Assembly: GCF_009695815.1 (NCBI RefSeq) | Contig: NZ_VUNE01000001.1 | Location: forward strand, 124,001 to 188,000 | Origin: Peptostreptococcus porci | Lineage (GTDB): Bacteria; Bacillota; Clostridia; Peptostreptococcales; Peptostreptococcaceae | DNA: 64,000 nt | Reading direction: 5' to 3' | Part shown: one piece after another, positions 15,816 through 24,878 of the stretch | Numbering within the stretch: position 1 is the stretch's first letter | Layout: each line of letters starts with the position of its first letter | Notes under the pieces: model-generated | Seen by the model: only the letters and a program-made list of their open reading frames with translations | Told to the model about the DNA's origin: nothing | Databases searched by the model: none | Position numbers and translations under genes: made by a program

Positions 15816-17174
15816 TTGAAGATAGTAGTTATAGGTGGAGGAAAGGTCGGAAGAAAAATTTCTGAAGAGCTGTCTCAAGATATGCATGATGTGACTGTTA
15901 TAGATCAAAATATGGATGTAATTAATAAAATTAACTCTTTTCAAGATGTAGCCTGTTTCAATGGTAATGCTATAGACTACGAAGTACAGAAGGAAGCTGG
16001 TATAGATAGTGCGGATTTGGTTATAGGATGCACATCTTCTGATGAAATAAATATGTTTTCGTGTCTCTTTGCAAAGAAATTTGGGGCTAAAAATACAATT
16101 GCCAGAGTTAGAAATCCACTTTATTACAATCAATTAAATCATATTAAAAATGATTTGGGGTTGAGTATGGTAATAAATCCAGAATTTGTGGCGGCAAATG
16201 AAATATCGAGGATTATCAGATTTCCATCAGCGCTGAAGGTAGAAACTTTTGCAAAGGGTAAGATAGAGCTATTGGAATTCAAGATTTATCAAAGCTCACC
16301 ACTTGTGGGCAAAAATTTAAATGAGATAAGGAACGAATACAAAATCAAATTTCTTATCTGTGCAATCCAGAGAAAGGATGCAGTGATAATTCCAAAAGGA
16401 AACATAGAGCTAGAGGTGGGCGACAAAATAAGTATTGCAGCATCTCACGAGGATTTGGAGTTGTTTTTAAAGCGAATCGGTGGATTGAAAAGAAAAATAA
16501 AAACTGTAATGATTATAGGTGCGAGTAAGATAACGTACTATCTGTGCAAAAGTCTGGAAGGTATAAATATTAAGATAAAAATAATTGAAAAAGATATAGA
16601 ATCATGTAGACAAATTGGTGAATTATTACCGGATGTTGATGTAATACATGGGGATGGAACAGATATACAATTACTGGAAGAAGAAGGGTTTGATGATGTT
16701 GATGCATTTATTTCGTTGACAGGAATAGATGAAGAAAATATCATTCTTTCGATGCTTGCAAATGGAAAAAATATTCCAAAGGTCGTTACAAAGGTTAGTA
16801 ATACAACATTCAAAGATTTGGCAAATAATTTTCAGCTAGATACGGTTGTATCTCCAAAGGATTTGACTAGTGCTATTATACTGAGATATGTAAAAGCGAT
16901 GAATAATTCTTATGGAAGCAAATTGAATTATTTATACAGAATAGTAAATAACAGAGTAGAGGTTCTCGAATTTACTGTAAGTAGAGAATGTAAAATAATA
17001 AATACACCTCTTAAGGACATGAAGATAAGAGATGATTTATTGATTGCGTGTATTGTAAGACAGGGAACATTGATAATTCCTCAGGGGGATGATATGATAC
17101 GAGAGGGCGACAATATCATAATAGTAACTTCAAATCTGAATATCAGTGAAATTACCGATATTGTGAGCAAATAA
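15816..17174 (+). CDS. trkA: Trk potassium uptake system NAD-binding protein TrkA
   Basis: The cytoplasmic regulatory subunit of a Trk/Ktr-type K+ importer. At 452 residues it has the long TrkA form with two RCK units. The first starts with IVVIGGGKVGRKISEEL, followed by an RCK_C domain near residues 140-220; the second starts near residue 228 with VMIIGASKITYYLCKSL and ends with another RCK_C domain. These bind NAD(H)/ATP and gate the channel. The start is TTG at 15816 with GAGGAGG about seven bases upstream. TrkH, the membrane partner, is encoded 135 bases downstream on the same strand. Confidence 0.95.
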   Translation: MKIVVIGGGKVGRKISEELSQDMHDVTVIDQNMDVINKINSFQDVACFNGNAIDYEVQKEAGIDSADLVIGCTSSDEINMFSCLFAKKFGAKNTIARVRNPLYYNQLNHIKNDLGLSMVINPEFVAANEISRIIRFPSALKVETFAKGKIELLEFKIYQSSPLVGKNLNEIRNEYKIKFLICAIQRKDAVIIPKGNIELEVGDKISIAASHEDLELFLKRIGGLKRKIKTVMIIGASKITYYLCKSLEGINIKIKIIEKDIESCRQIGELLPDVDVIHGDGTDIQLLEEEGFDDVDAFISLTGIDEENIILSMLANGKNIPKVVTKVSNTTFKDLANNFQLDTVVSPKDLTSAIILRYVKAMNNSYGSKLNYLYRIVNNRVEVLEFTVSRECKIINTPLKDMKIRDDLLIACIVRQGTLIIPQGDDMIREGDNIIIVTSNLNISEITDIVSK

Positions 17175-17309
17175 AATAAAATTTATCCTATTTTTTGTAT
17201 TTTTAGAATGGCAAAGTAGCAAAATATTTGTAAAAATGTTGAACTAAACGAATTTATGATATTTTGTTTTTTATGGAAATTTGGATAAATATTTTGTAGA
17301 GGTAAAAAA

Positions 17310-18761
17310 ATGAATTATGAGATGATGAAATATGTTCTGATGAGCATATGTAAAATTGAAGGGCTTTTGTTGCTCATACCCGTTTTTGTATCCGTTATTT
17401 ATAAGGAATATCAAATAGCGGGAAAAATGGCTATAGTTGCAATAGCGTTTGCGCTTATTGGTATGGTGTTTACTAGAAAAAAGCCTAGAAAAATAGATAT
17501 TTTTGCAAAAGATGGATTGATAATCGTAGGTATAACTTGGATAATATTCTCTATAATCGGAGCTATTCCTTTTTATGTAACAGGTTCAATTCCAAGCTTT
17601 ATAGATGCATTTTTTGAGACTGTTTCAGGATTTACGACGACTGGATCGACAATATTGACAGATATAGAATCTCTTTCCAAAGGAATATTGTTTTGGAGAG
17701 CATTCACTCATTGGATAGGTGGAATGGGTGTATTGGTGTTTGTCATGGCGATTATTCCTCTTGCAGGTAGAAACTCAATGAGTATTATGAAAGCCGAAGT
17801 GCCTGGACCAACTGTTGATAAATTAGTTCCAAAAGCAAAGCAGACAGCAAAATTACTGTACATCATATATATTGGATTGACAGGATTGGAAGTTGTATTG
17901 TTGATGATAGGCAAAATGCCTCTTTACGATAGCGTTGTTCATGCTTTTGCAACAGCTGGAACGGGAGGATTCTCAATAAAATCTGCTAGTGTTGGTTATT
18001 ATCAAAGTGCATACATAGACTGGGTTGTCACAATTTTTATGGTATTATTTGGAATAAACTTTAATTTATTTTATTTGGCAATTTTAAATAAATTTAATAG
18101 GATAGCTAGAAGTGAAGAGCTGAGAGTATATTTGGCGATAATAGTAGTGTCGACGTTACTGATATCGATTAATGTATATAGTATGTACAACTCTATTTCA
18201 GATTCCCTAAGATATTCGGCATTTCAAGTCGCATCAATTATCACTACAACGGGATTTATGAACACTGATTTCAATTTATGGCCACAATTTTCAAAGTCAA
18301 TTCTCTTGATTTTGATGATAGTTGGAGCCTGTGCTGGTTCTACTGGAGGTGGTGTAAAGGTATCAAGAATTATTATTATTGCAAAACATATGAGAATAGA
18401 ATTGAAGAAAATAATACATCCAAGATCTGTTTCAAATGTAAAGGTGGATGGAAAAATAGTTGAAAATAATGTAATCAGAAGTGTATCTGGATATATAATG
18501 ATATATTTTATGCTTATTTTGTTTTCATTCCTGTTGATATCAATAAATGGATTTGACTTTGAGACATCAATAACATCTGTTATAACGTGTATTAACAATG
18601 TTGGTCCTGGCTTGGGTAGCTTGGTTGGTCCGATTGGAAGCTTTTCAATGTTTTCAGATTTTTCGAAAATTGTGCTGTCAATAGATATGCTATTGGGAAG
18701 GCTGGAAATATTTCCTATACTGATACTGTTTAGCCCTAGAATATACAAGAGAAGATTTTAG
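17310..18761 (+). CDS. trkH: Trk potassium uptake protein TrkH
   Basis: The K+-translocating membrane subunit, built of four pore-like repeats. Selectivity-filter glycines are visible in GFTTTGSTIL, AFATAGTGGFSIKS, ASIITTTGFMNTD and CINNVGPGLG. Membrane helices span the whole 483 residues. GAGG lies upstream of the ATG at 17310. The 135-base gap after trkA contains no clear terminator, so co-transcription is possible. K+ import with TrkA supports osmotic adjustment and pH homeostasis. Confidence 0.95.
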   Translation: MNYEMMKYVLMSICKIEGLLLLIPVFVSVIYKEYQIAGKMAIVAIAFALIGMVFTRKKPRKIDIFAKDGLIIVGITWIIFSIIGAIPFYVTGSIPSFIDAFFETVSGFTTTGSTILTDIESLSKGILFWRAFTHWIGGMGVLVFVMAIIPLAGRNSMSIMKAEVPGPTVDKLVPKAKQTAKLLYIIYIGLTGLEVVLLMIGKMPLYDSVVHAFATAGTGGFSIKSASVGYYQSAYIDWVVTIFMVLFGINFNLFYLAILNKFNRIARSEELRVYLAIIVVSTLLISINVYSMYNSISDSLRYSAFQVASIITTTGFMNTDFNLWPQFSKSILLILMIVGACAGSTGGGVKVSRIIIIAKHMRIELKKIIHPRSVSNVKVDGKIVENNVIRSVSGYIMIYFMLILFSFLLISINGFDFETSITSVITCINNVGPGLGSLVGPIGSFSMFSDFSKIVLSIDMLLGRLEIFPILILFSPRIYKRRF

Positions 18762-18844
18762 ACGATAAATTGATAAATGATAAATAATAAATAATAAATA
18801 GGTTTGATTTAAGGGTATTTACGACTTGAAGGTACGACCTAAAT

Positions 18845-18895
18845 AAAAAGTATCCAGCATTCTAAAGTAGAAAATGAATGCTTGGATACTTTTTT
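18845..18895. terminator. Bidirectional terminator after trkH
   Basis: AAAAAGTATCCAGCATTC (18845-18862) pairs with 18876-18895 with a single bulged T, flanked by A and T runs. It separates trkH from the convergent lipid-kinase gene. Upstream, 18765-18800 is a degenerate run of ATAAAT-type units. Confidence 0.8.
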
Positions 18896-18977
18896 GTATA
18901 GGACTTTTTATAATTTTATTATTTTTTAGGTCGATTTTAACTTTTCATATAGTGTTGTTTCCACTTTATTTATCAAA

Positions 18978-19904
18978 TCATCTGCATGTCCAAAACGGAT
19001 ATTTCTCAAGTTCGAATTTCATACTGATCACTTCAGGTGATTGTGATTCTCCATCTGATTGTATATATTGTGGAACTCTTGTTCTCACAATCATCGAGGT
19101 TGAACCAATCCTCTTTATTTTTTCGTATTTTTCGAAATGATCTCCAAATTTAAGTATTCTATATAGAATCATAACAAGGTCAATAAACTTTATTTCATTC
19201 GCCACAACAAATCCCAACTCATTGTTATTGCTTGTTGAGTATGGATCTATTTTAACCCCACCACCAAAATATGGATGGTTGGTAACTAAAGCTAGTAGAC
19301 AGTTGTTAAACCTATACTCCTCATTATTAATTTCCAAGACGACGTCAAAATTTTTGTGTTTTTTGACTGCACTCACAATATAGTGGAGATATGATAATTT
19401 GCCAAGACCTATTTTTTTTAATATACTTTTTCCTGTATTGATGCTACTCAGATAAATTATCATTGCATCAATACCAAACCCAATACTATTTATTGAATAT
19501 CCAACATTACCGGAATTAAGATTAGTAAATTTGATTATTTCCAATTCCTCAGGAGATTCTAGCTCTAAAAGTGAATCTATAAATCTTTCAGGATTGGATG
19601 TTATTTTTAATTCTCTGGCAAAATCATTACCTGTGCCACTTGGTAAATATGCTATTGGTTTTTTATTACCAATTATTTTAAGTGCATTAACTGCTTCATG
19701 AAGAGTGCCATCTCCACCGATTAACACAAGCTTTTCATCCTCAGTCGATAGTTTTTTTACCAGTTCAATGGTGTGCCCCTTATATTCGGAAATATTTACC
19801 GAGTACGAAATGGACTTTTTGTCGCAGTATTCCAATAGGCTTTTTAGAGTTTTTTTCCCTGTATTTCCACCTGCTCCTATGTGTGAAACTATGTTTATTT
19901 TCAT
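18978..19904 (-). CDS. Diacylglycerol kinase family lipid kinase
   Basis: A 308-residue protein of the YegS/DgkB/BmrU family, which phosphorylates diacylglycerol or related lipids with ATP. Motifs are the nucleotide-binding VLIGGDGTLHEAVNAL and YLPSGTGNDFARELK. A C-terminal beta-rich lobe follows with PYFGGGVKIDPYS. The N-terminal glycine-rich segment (IGAGGNTGKK) is a slight variant of the usual start. It is the last gene on the minus strand after cbiN, with AAGGTAG ahead of its ATG, so it may be read through from the cobalt transporter operon. The exact lipid substrate cannot be told from sequence. Confidence 0.85.
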   Translation of the reverse strand: MKINIVSHIGAGGNTGKKTLKSLLEYCDKKSISYSVNISEYKGHTIELVKKLSTEDEKLVLIGGDGTLHEAVNALKIIGNKKPIAYLPSGTGNDFARELKITSNPERFIDSLLELESPEELEIIKFTNLNSGNVGYSINSIGFGIDAMIIYLSSINTGKSILKKIGLGKLSYLHYIVSAVKKHKNFDVVLEINNEEYRFNNCLLALVTNHPYFGGGVKIDPYSTSNNNELGFVVANEIKFIDLVMILYRILKFGDHFEKYEKIKRIGSTSMIVRTRVPQYIQSDGESQSPEVISMKFELEKYPFWTCR

Positions 19905-19926
19905 GTTATTCTACCTTACTTTATGT

Positions 19927-20253
19927 TTATTTTGTTTTTTCTTCAGAAAGTTTCTTTTGATGAGTCCTTTCTACAAATCTACCCATGAAAAAAGCAATTA
20001 TTCCAACTCCAATTCCGGTTTGAACGCAAAACAGGAGACTTTCTACCTCGCCTGGTAATTCACCACCAATCCATGTTTCCATTATCGGTGTAAACCATGG
20101 TTCATATTCTTTTCCCGTTACTTCAGATACTACTTGACTTCCAGCATCATCTGAACCTCCAAATTCAGCATTTTTTAGCAAAAAAAGAGGGGAAATAGAC
20201 AACAAAATCACTATAGAAATCAGCATTATTATGGTTTTTTTATTCTTGCTCAT
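19927..20253 (-). CDS. cbiN: Energy-coupling factor cobalt transporter, CbiN subunit
   Basis: A 108-residue protein with two membrane helices (IIMLISIVILLSISPLFLL and VQTGIGVGIIAFFMGRFV) around an extracellular loop with FGGSDDAGSQ and PWFTPIMETWIGG, characteristic of CbiN. CbiN stimulates the substrate-binding subunit CbiM in loading Co2+. The start overlaps the cbiM stop by four bases. Confidence 0.92.
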   Translation of the reverse strand: MSKNKKTIIMLISIVILLSISPLFLLKNAEFGGSDDAGSQVVSEVTGKEYEPWFTPIMETWIGGELPGEVESLLFCVQTGIGVGIIAFFMGRFVERTHQKKLSEEKTK

Positions 20254-21008
20254 AGTTTCATAGCCTTTCTAACATATTTCAATTCACTCAATTCATCCTT
20301 TGCGTATGTCTCCAGTCCGATAATTATCACTACAGTCAAAATACCTTCTATAATTGCAAGTGGTAGCTGAGTCGGTGCAAAAACCAACAAGAATTTAACG
20401 ACTGACATAAACAGACCGCCTTGAGGTGATGGATATGCAATTGCCAGTTGGAAGCTAGTTACACAATATGTAATCAGGTCGCCAAGGGCAGCTGCAAAAA
20501 AAATTGATACATGATTATTTATTTTTGCTTTTTTGCAGATATAATAAATGCCGTATGTGACAAAAGGTTCGGCTATAGCCATTGAGAATATATTTGCTCC
20601 CAATGTCGTCAATCCACCATGTGCCAGTAGTATGGCTTGAAATAGTAATACTATCGCCCCCAAAATGCTTACTGGAGTTGGTCCAAACAGAATTGCGCCA
20701 AGACCTGTTCCAGTCATGTGAGAACAACTTCCTGTGACAGAAGGTATTTTTAACGATGATATTACAAAGATAAATGCACCACACATTGCCAATATCGTGG
20801 TTGACTTATGATTCTCTGAAACTTGTTTTTTGATGGAGAGGTATCCAAGTACCAAAAATGGTAGACAGACAACACCCCATGAAATACAAAACATCGGTGG
20901 AAGGTATCCCTCCATAATGTGCATTGCATTTGAATCAGGAATCATAAGCAGTATAAATGTCAGTGCGAGTGTAAAAATAATTGCTTTCCTTTCTCTACTA
21001 TTATACAT
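20250..21008 (-). CDS. cbiM: Energy-coupling factor cobalt transporter, CbiM substrate-binding subunit
   Basis: The membrane S-component that captures Co2+. After an N-terminal hydrophobic signal ending in DSNA comes MHIMEGYLP, the family's conserved mature N-terminus, whose Met-His-Ile coordinates the metal once the signal is removed. Further motifs are SVTGSCSHMTGTGLG and the membrane helices through residue 230. The length is 252 residues. GGAGG precedes the ATG at 21008. It lies between cbiO and cbiN in an order (Q-O-M-N) different from the common M-N-Q-O. Confidence 0.94.
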   Translation of the reverse strand: MYNSRERKAIIFTLALTFILLMIPDSNAMHIMEGYLPPMFCISWGVVCLPFLVLGYLSIKKQVSENHKSTTILAMCGAFIFVISSLKIPSVTGSCSHMTGTGLGAILFGPTPVSILGAIVLLFQAILLAHGGLTTLGANIFSMAIAEPFVTYGIYYICKKAKINNHVSIFFAAALGDLITYCVTSFQLAIAYPSPQGGLFMSVVKFLLVFAPTQLPLAIIEGILTVVIIIGLETYAKDELSELKYVRKAMKL

Positions 21009-21035
21009 TTTTTACCTCCATTCTAAAATGTTTTT

Positions 21036-21860
21036 TTATAATAAACTTGAAAATTCCGTAATTGTTTTGGGATATTTTTCAGGTTTTATAAGTATATTCT
21101 TTTCGATCAAAATGTCGATCATATCCATTATTATAGGTTTTCTGAGGTTAGATCTATTCAAGACCTCGTCGTTTTCAAACGTGTTTTCAGGAATATCATC
21201 TGATATTATCTGCCCGTTATCAAAAACTACTATTCTGTCAGCCCATCTAAATGCAAAATCGACATCGTGGGTAGAGATTATCAAGGTTTTTCCCTCGTCA
21301 TGAAGACTTGATAGTGTATTTTCTAGCATCTGAGAATTGACAGGATCTAGTGAAGAAGTAGGCTCATCAAAGATAATTATCTCTGATTTCATGGCGATAA
21401 TATCTGCAATTGTAACTCTCTTCTTCTCACCACCACTTAGATAGTGAGGTGGTCTCTGTGCATATTGTGTCAAATTCATATATTCTAAGGCTTCACATAC
21501 TCTACTAGAGACCTCGTCTTTTGAAAGATTAAGGTTCATCGGTCCAAAGCTGACTTCAGACCAGACTGTGGAAGCAATGATTTGATAGTCTGGCTCTTGA
21601 AAAACAATTCCAATTTTTTCTCTGAGTTTGGAGATCGTTTTTTTTGTAATTTTATCCCCATTTAGCATTATTTCTCCAGTGTGAGGAAACAAAACTCCTG
21701 CCAGATTCATAAAAAATGTTGATTTTCCAGAACCATTTGCTCCGAGTACTGCAATTTTATCTCCTTTGAAGATTTCGATATTTATATCCGACAGAGTCAA
21801 GCCCTCTTCGTTATATGAAAAGGAGACTTTTTTCATTTCAATTAATTTTTTTCCTAGCAT
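21036..21860 (-). CDS. cbiO: Energy-coupling factor transporter ATPase CbiO
   Basis: The ATP-hydrolysing subunit. The ABC motifs are complete: Walker A LGANGSGKSTF, Q-loop IVFQEPDYQI, signature YLSGGEKKRVTIAD, Walker B IIIFDEPTSSLD, and switch His in IISTHDVDFA. The length is 274 residues with a C-terminal extension typical of ECF ATPases. GAGG precedes the ATG at 21860, and the gene begins 14 bases after cbiQ. It may work as a homodimer, since no second ATPase gene is present. Confidence 0.94.
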   Translation of the reverse strand: MLGKKLIEMKKVSFSYNEEGLTLSDINIEIFKGDKIAVLGANGSGKSTFFMNLAGVLFPHTGEIMLNGDKITKKTISKLREKIGIVFQEPDYQIIASTVWSEVSFGPMNLNLSKDEVSSRVCEALEYMNLTQYAQRPPHYLSGGEKKRVTIADIIAMKSEIIIFDEPTSSLDPVNSQMLENTLSSLHDEGKTLIISTHDVDFAFRWADRIVVFDNGQIISDDIPENTFENDEVLNRSNLRKPIIMDMIDILIEKNILIKPEKYPKTITEFSSLL

Positions 21861-21874
21861 ATTATCCTCGCTCT

Positions 21875-22681
21875 CTATTTTAATAATAAGCTTATGATTC
21901 CAGATAAAAATATTAGCATTAGAATCATAACTGTTACTATTATCTGTAAAAAATCTGTCTTTATTTCCGTTTCATAAAAATTCAATCTGCCAGTATAGCA
22001 TCTGGAATCCATTGATCTGTTGTATAGCTCAAGTTTTTGCAGTGATGAAACAAATAGGTTACTCATGATATTTCCAAACGTTTTGCATGAGGTAAAGAAG
22101 TCCTTATATCCATTTCTTGATTTGGCTGAATGTTTCATTTGCGTATATGTACTAAAAAAAATAAAAATAAATCTGTACATAAAATACATAATATCCACTA
22201 TTAATTTTGGTATTTTAAATTTGTTTAACGATATTATTATTCTATGCATTGGTGTTGTCAATATCAGCATCTGCATACAGCTGACTGCTCCAAATGCCTT
22301 GAAAAAAAGATTTATAGCAATCCAAATTTGTGAATCAGATGTGGCTATATATATTTGTCCAATTTTGACAATGATAATCCCAGCTTGAGTGAAGCCAATG
22401 TTGAGCAATATGGGTGCAATACTCAGGATGAGAAAACCGATTGGTATTTTCATTACATTGATGTACGATTTTATATCTAGACCGCTGATTAGAACAATGA
22501 AAGAAAATGTGAGTATTAATGTTGTGATTGAAACTATAATGCTATCAAAGCCAATGCAAAATAGCAACGAAAAAACTGCCAATGATAGCTTGACATTAGT
22601 GTTCCAATCTCTTATTTTTGAAAAATTTGAATAGTAATCTATCATTATTCGATCATTATGGTTGTGTGATTTTTTATACAT
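21875..22681 (-). CDS. cbiQ: Energy-coupling factor transporter transmembrane protein CbiQ
   Basis: The EcfT-type membrane subunit that couples the ATPase to CbiM. About five hydrophobic segments are followed by the cytoplasmic coupling motifs: MKHSAKSRNGYKD and a variant of the second Ala-Arg-Gly motif, SMDSRCYTG. I place the start at the ATG at 22681, with GGAG seven bases upstream, giving 268 residues; the frame is open 51 bases further, but that stretch is the riboswitch terminator hairpin. It is the first gene of the cbiQOMN operon. The operon should be shut off when adenosylcobalamin is plentiful. Confidence 0.9.
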   Translation of the reverse strand: MYKKSHNHNDRIMIDYYSNFSKIRDWNTNVKLSLAVFSLLFCIGFDSIIVSITTLILTFSFIVLISGLDIKSYINVMKIPIGFLILSIAPILLNIGFTQAGIIIVKIGQIYIATSDSQIWIAINLFFKAFGAVSCMQMLILTTPMHRIIISLNKFKIPKLIVDIMYFMYRFIFIFFSTYTQMKHSAKSRNGYKDFFTSCKTFGNIMSNLFVSSLQKLELYNRSMDSRCYTGRLNFYETEIKTDFLQIIVTVMILMLIFLSGIISLLLK

Positions 22682-22698
22682 AAATTTTCTCCATCCAT

Positions 22699-22741
22699 AA
22701 AAAATAAAGACTATGTAAGCTAAAAAAGGCATAACATAGTC
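22699..22741 (-). terminator. Intrinsic terminator of the cobalamin riboswitch
   Basis: On the minus strand GACTATG (22735-22741) pairs with CATAGTC (22709-22715), followed by a T-rich run over 22699-22708. It lies between the aptamer and the cbiQ start, so it is the probable off-state expression platform. Confidence 0.75.
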
Positions 22742-22798
22742 GAGTTAATCGCTGTACCTCTTTAGTCCGAAGAGTTGTATTTAATATACCGTACTTTT

Positions 22799-22901
22799 GT
22801 CATATAGACGTATCTGGCTTTCACGATCGTGATTACAGTAGCGGTCCTGCGTGGGAATTACACCCAACTTCCTATACTTTTATGTATAAAGACTATATGA
22901 C
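22799..22901 (-). promoter_or_regulatory. Cobalamin riboswitch aptamer
   Basis: On the minus strand the conserved cobalamin core is easy to read: GGAAG, GGGTGTAATTCCCACGCAG, CCGCTACTGT, and the B12-box-like GAAAGCCAGATACGTCT. The ends close with P1, GTCATATAG (22893-22901) pairing with CTATATGAC (22799-22807). The roughly 103-nucleotide aptamer is compact. It controls cbiQOMN, giving B12-responsive cobalt uptake, a well-known use of this riboswitch class. Confidence 0.93.
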
Positions 22902-22925
22902 TCAAAATATTTATTTTATATTTAG

Positions 22926-22954
22926 AGTCTAACATATGAAATAGAACTTGTAAA
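22926..22954 (-). promoter_or_regulatory. Promoter upstream of the cobalamin riboswitch
   Basis: On the minus strand TTTACA (22949-22954) and TAGACT (22926-22931) are 17 bases apart, 25 bases before the aptamer, as expected for a riboswitch leader. Confidence 0.55.
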
Positions 22955-23028
22955 TAATAAAGAAAAAAGTGGTTGAATAACTGTTGAGATTGCTATAATT
23001 ACAACGTTTTAAGCAGGTAAGAAGCATA

Positions 23029-23057
23029 TTGATTATCTATATTTTGTGTTGTATAAT
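23029..23057 (+). promoter_or_regulatory. Promoter of the flavodiiron protein gene
   Basis: TTGATT (23029-23034) and TATAAT (23052-23057) are separated by 17 bases. A second TATAAT lies at about 23075-23080, so start-site use may be mixed. Confidence 0.6.
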
Positions 23058-23152
23058 TTGTTCATTCTATTGTATAATGTAAATTAAGTGAAATCGCATT
23101 TATTTATTAATTCACATAAGTTATGGAACATGGAATTGAAAGGAGATTATTA

Positions 23153-24355
23153 ATGAATACAGTTTCAGTAGAAATACTAAAAGATTTATTTTACATGGGA
23201 GTAAATGACAGAGAAACAAATTTATTTGAAAATATGTGGCCACTTCCACAGGGTGTTTCTTACAACTCTTACCTGATTGTAGATGAAAAAACAGCACTTA
23301 TGGATACTGTAAAAATTACAAAGGTGGATGGATTTATTGATTCGTTGAAGGATAATCTAAATGGGAAAAAGTTGGATTACTTGGTGATTCATCATATGGA
23401 GCCAGATCATTCTGGATGCATTAAAACTGTTAGAGAGCTATATCCTGATGTTGTCTTAGTTGGAAACAAAAAAGCAAGAGGAATGATAAGCGACTATCTT
23501 GATATAGAGATAGGAGATAATTTTTTGGAAGTTAAAGACGGAGATGTGTTAGAGTTGGGTAGACGAAAGCTTACTTTTGTGAATACTCCAATGGTTCACT
23601 GGCCTGAATCTATGGTAAGCTATGAGCCAAATGATAAAATATTGTTTTCACAAGATATTTTCGGCGGATTTGGAGCATTGAATGGAACAATTTTTGATGA
23701 CGAAATGAATTTTGATTTCTTCCAAGATGAAATGAGAAGATATTATTCAAATATAGTCGGGAAATACTCAAAGCAAGCTGCAAAAGCATTGGAAAAAGTT
23801 AGAAATCTTGATGTAAAGGTGATTTGCCCTGTTCATGGTATTGTGTGGAGAACAAATCCTGAAAGAATAATTGAAGAATATGTGAAGTATGCCAATCAGA
23901 TAAACGAAGAAGGTGTAGTAGTCGTATATGGTTCAATGTATGGAAATACTGAAAAAATGGCAGATATTTTAGCTAGATTCCTTGCTGAAGAAGGTATAAA
24001 AAACGTAAAAATATTTGATGTTTCAAAGACACATGATTCATATATTTTGAGCGAAATATGGAAATACAAGGGAGTTATTCTTGGTAGCTGTACTTATAAT
24101 AACTCAGTTTATCCTAATATGAATCAGCTGTTGTATACATTGAAGATGAACAAGATTAACAATCATATACTTGGTATATTTGGTTCTTATGGATGGAGCG
24201 GTGGAGCTGTTAAGGAGCTTTCTGAATTTGCATCTGAAGGTGGTAATTTTGAAGTGCTACCAACAATAGTTGAAACAAAGGGTACTGCTAAAGATGAAGA
24301 CATTGAAGCTTTAAGACAGCTAGCAAAAGAAATGGCTCAGGCTTTAAGAGCATAG
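23153..24355 (+). CDS. fprA: Flavodiiron protein (A-type flavoprotein, FprA-like)
   Basis: Flavodiiron proteins reduce O2 to water or NO to N2O in anaerobes. The N-terminal metallo-beta-lactamase-like half carries the diiron ligands in HHMEPDHSG and later ICPVHGIVW. The C-terminal flavodoxin half binds FMN via VVVYGSMYGNTEKMADIL. The length of 400 residues is the simple two-domain form, so a separate rubredoxin or reductase must supply electrons. The start is the ATG at 23153 with AAAGGAG; upstream in-frame codons lack a site. The dUTPase gene follows after 15 bases. The choice between O2 and NO cannot be made from sequence. Confidence 0.94.
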   Translation: MNTVSVEILKDLFYMGVNDRETNLFENMWPLPQGVSYNSYLIVDEKTALMDTVKITKVDGFIDSLKDNLNGKKLDYLVIHHMEPDHSGCIKTVRELYPDVVLVGNKKARGMISDYLDIEIGDNFLEVKDGDVLELGRRKLTFVNTPMVHWPESMVSYEPNDKILFSQDIFGGFGALNGTIFDDEMNFDFFQDEMRRYYSNIVGKYSKQAAKALEKVRNLDVKVICPVHGIVWRTNPERIIEEYVKYANQINEEGVVVVYGSMYGNTEKMADILARFLAEEGIKNVKIFDVSKTHDSYILSEIWKYKGVILGSCTYNNSVYPNMNQLLYTLKMNKINNHILGIFGSYGWSGGAVKELSEFASEGGNFEVLPTIVETKGTAKDEDIEALRQLAKEMAQALRA

Positions 24356-24370
24356 ATTGAAGGTAGAAAT

Positions 24371-24835
24371 ATGGTTAGAGGTTTTGAATTAGTGGATGAT
24401 AAATTTAGAAAGCATCCAGATTTAGAAATAATATTGCCTGTAAGAGGCACTTCAAAATCGGCAGGATATGATATAGTTACACCAGTCGATATAGTTATTC
24501 CTCCGAGAGGCAATTCTGGTGTAATATTTACAGATATAAAGTCATATATGCTGGAAGATGAAGTTTTAACAACTCATGTCAGAAGCTCAATCGGTATGAA
24601 AAGAGGTTTGGTGTTGGCTAATACTACAGGTATTATCGATTCGGACTATTATTCAAATCCCGACAATGATGGGAATATTGGCTTTATGTTAAGAAATTTA
24701 ACTGACGAAGAGGTAGTTATAAAGGCTGGAGAGAGAGTTATTCAAGGTATATTCATCAAATATCTCATAGTGGATGATGATAGACCTGCTTCAGAGACGA
24801 GATTGGGTGGAGTAGGATCTACGGGTAGAAAATAA
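24371..24835 (+). CDS. dut: dUTP diphosphatase (trimeric dUTPase family)
   Basis: Hydrolyses dUTP to dUMP and pyrophosphate, keeping uracil out of DNA and feeding dTMP synthesis. All five trimeric dUTPase motifs are visible in 154 residues: SAGYDIVTP, RSSIGMKRG, GIIDSDYYSNP (motif III, with the catalytic Asp), GERVIQGIF, and the C-terminal GGVGSTG loop that closes over the substrate. It follows the flavodiiron gene by 15 bases and probably shares its message. A strong promoter for the next RNA begins nine bases after its stop. Confidence 0.92.
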   Translation: MVRGFELVDDKFRKHPDLEIILPVRGTSKSAGYDIVTPVDIVIPPRGNSGVIFTDIKSYMLEDEVLTTHVRSSIGMKRGLVLANTTGIIDSDYYSNPDNDGNIGFMLRNLTDEEVVIKAGERVIQGIFIKYLIVDDDRPASETRLGGVGSTGRK

Positions 24836-24843
24836 CAATCACT

Positions 24844-24872
24844 TTGCTATAAAATGAAAATTATGATATAAT
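24844..24872 (+). promoter_or_regulatory. Promoter of the structured RNA upstream of gnd
   Basis: TTGCTA (24844-24849) and TATAAT (24867-24872) are 17 bases apart, and the -10 is extended by TGA. Transcription would start near 24879. Confidence 0.7.
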
Positions 24873-24878
24873 GTAGTT

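Noticed and set aside
18765-18800. Run of ATAAAT-type units after trkH, considered as an origin-like or regulatory repeat
   Set aside because: It is short, irregular and compositional, with no DnaA boxes or associated gene.
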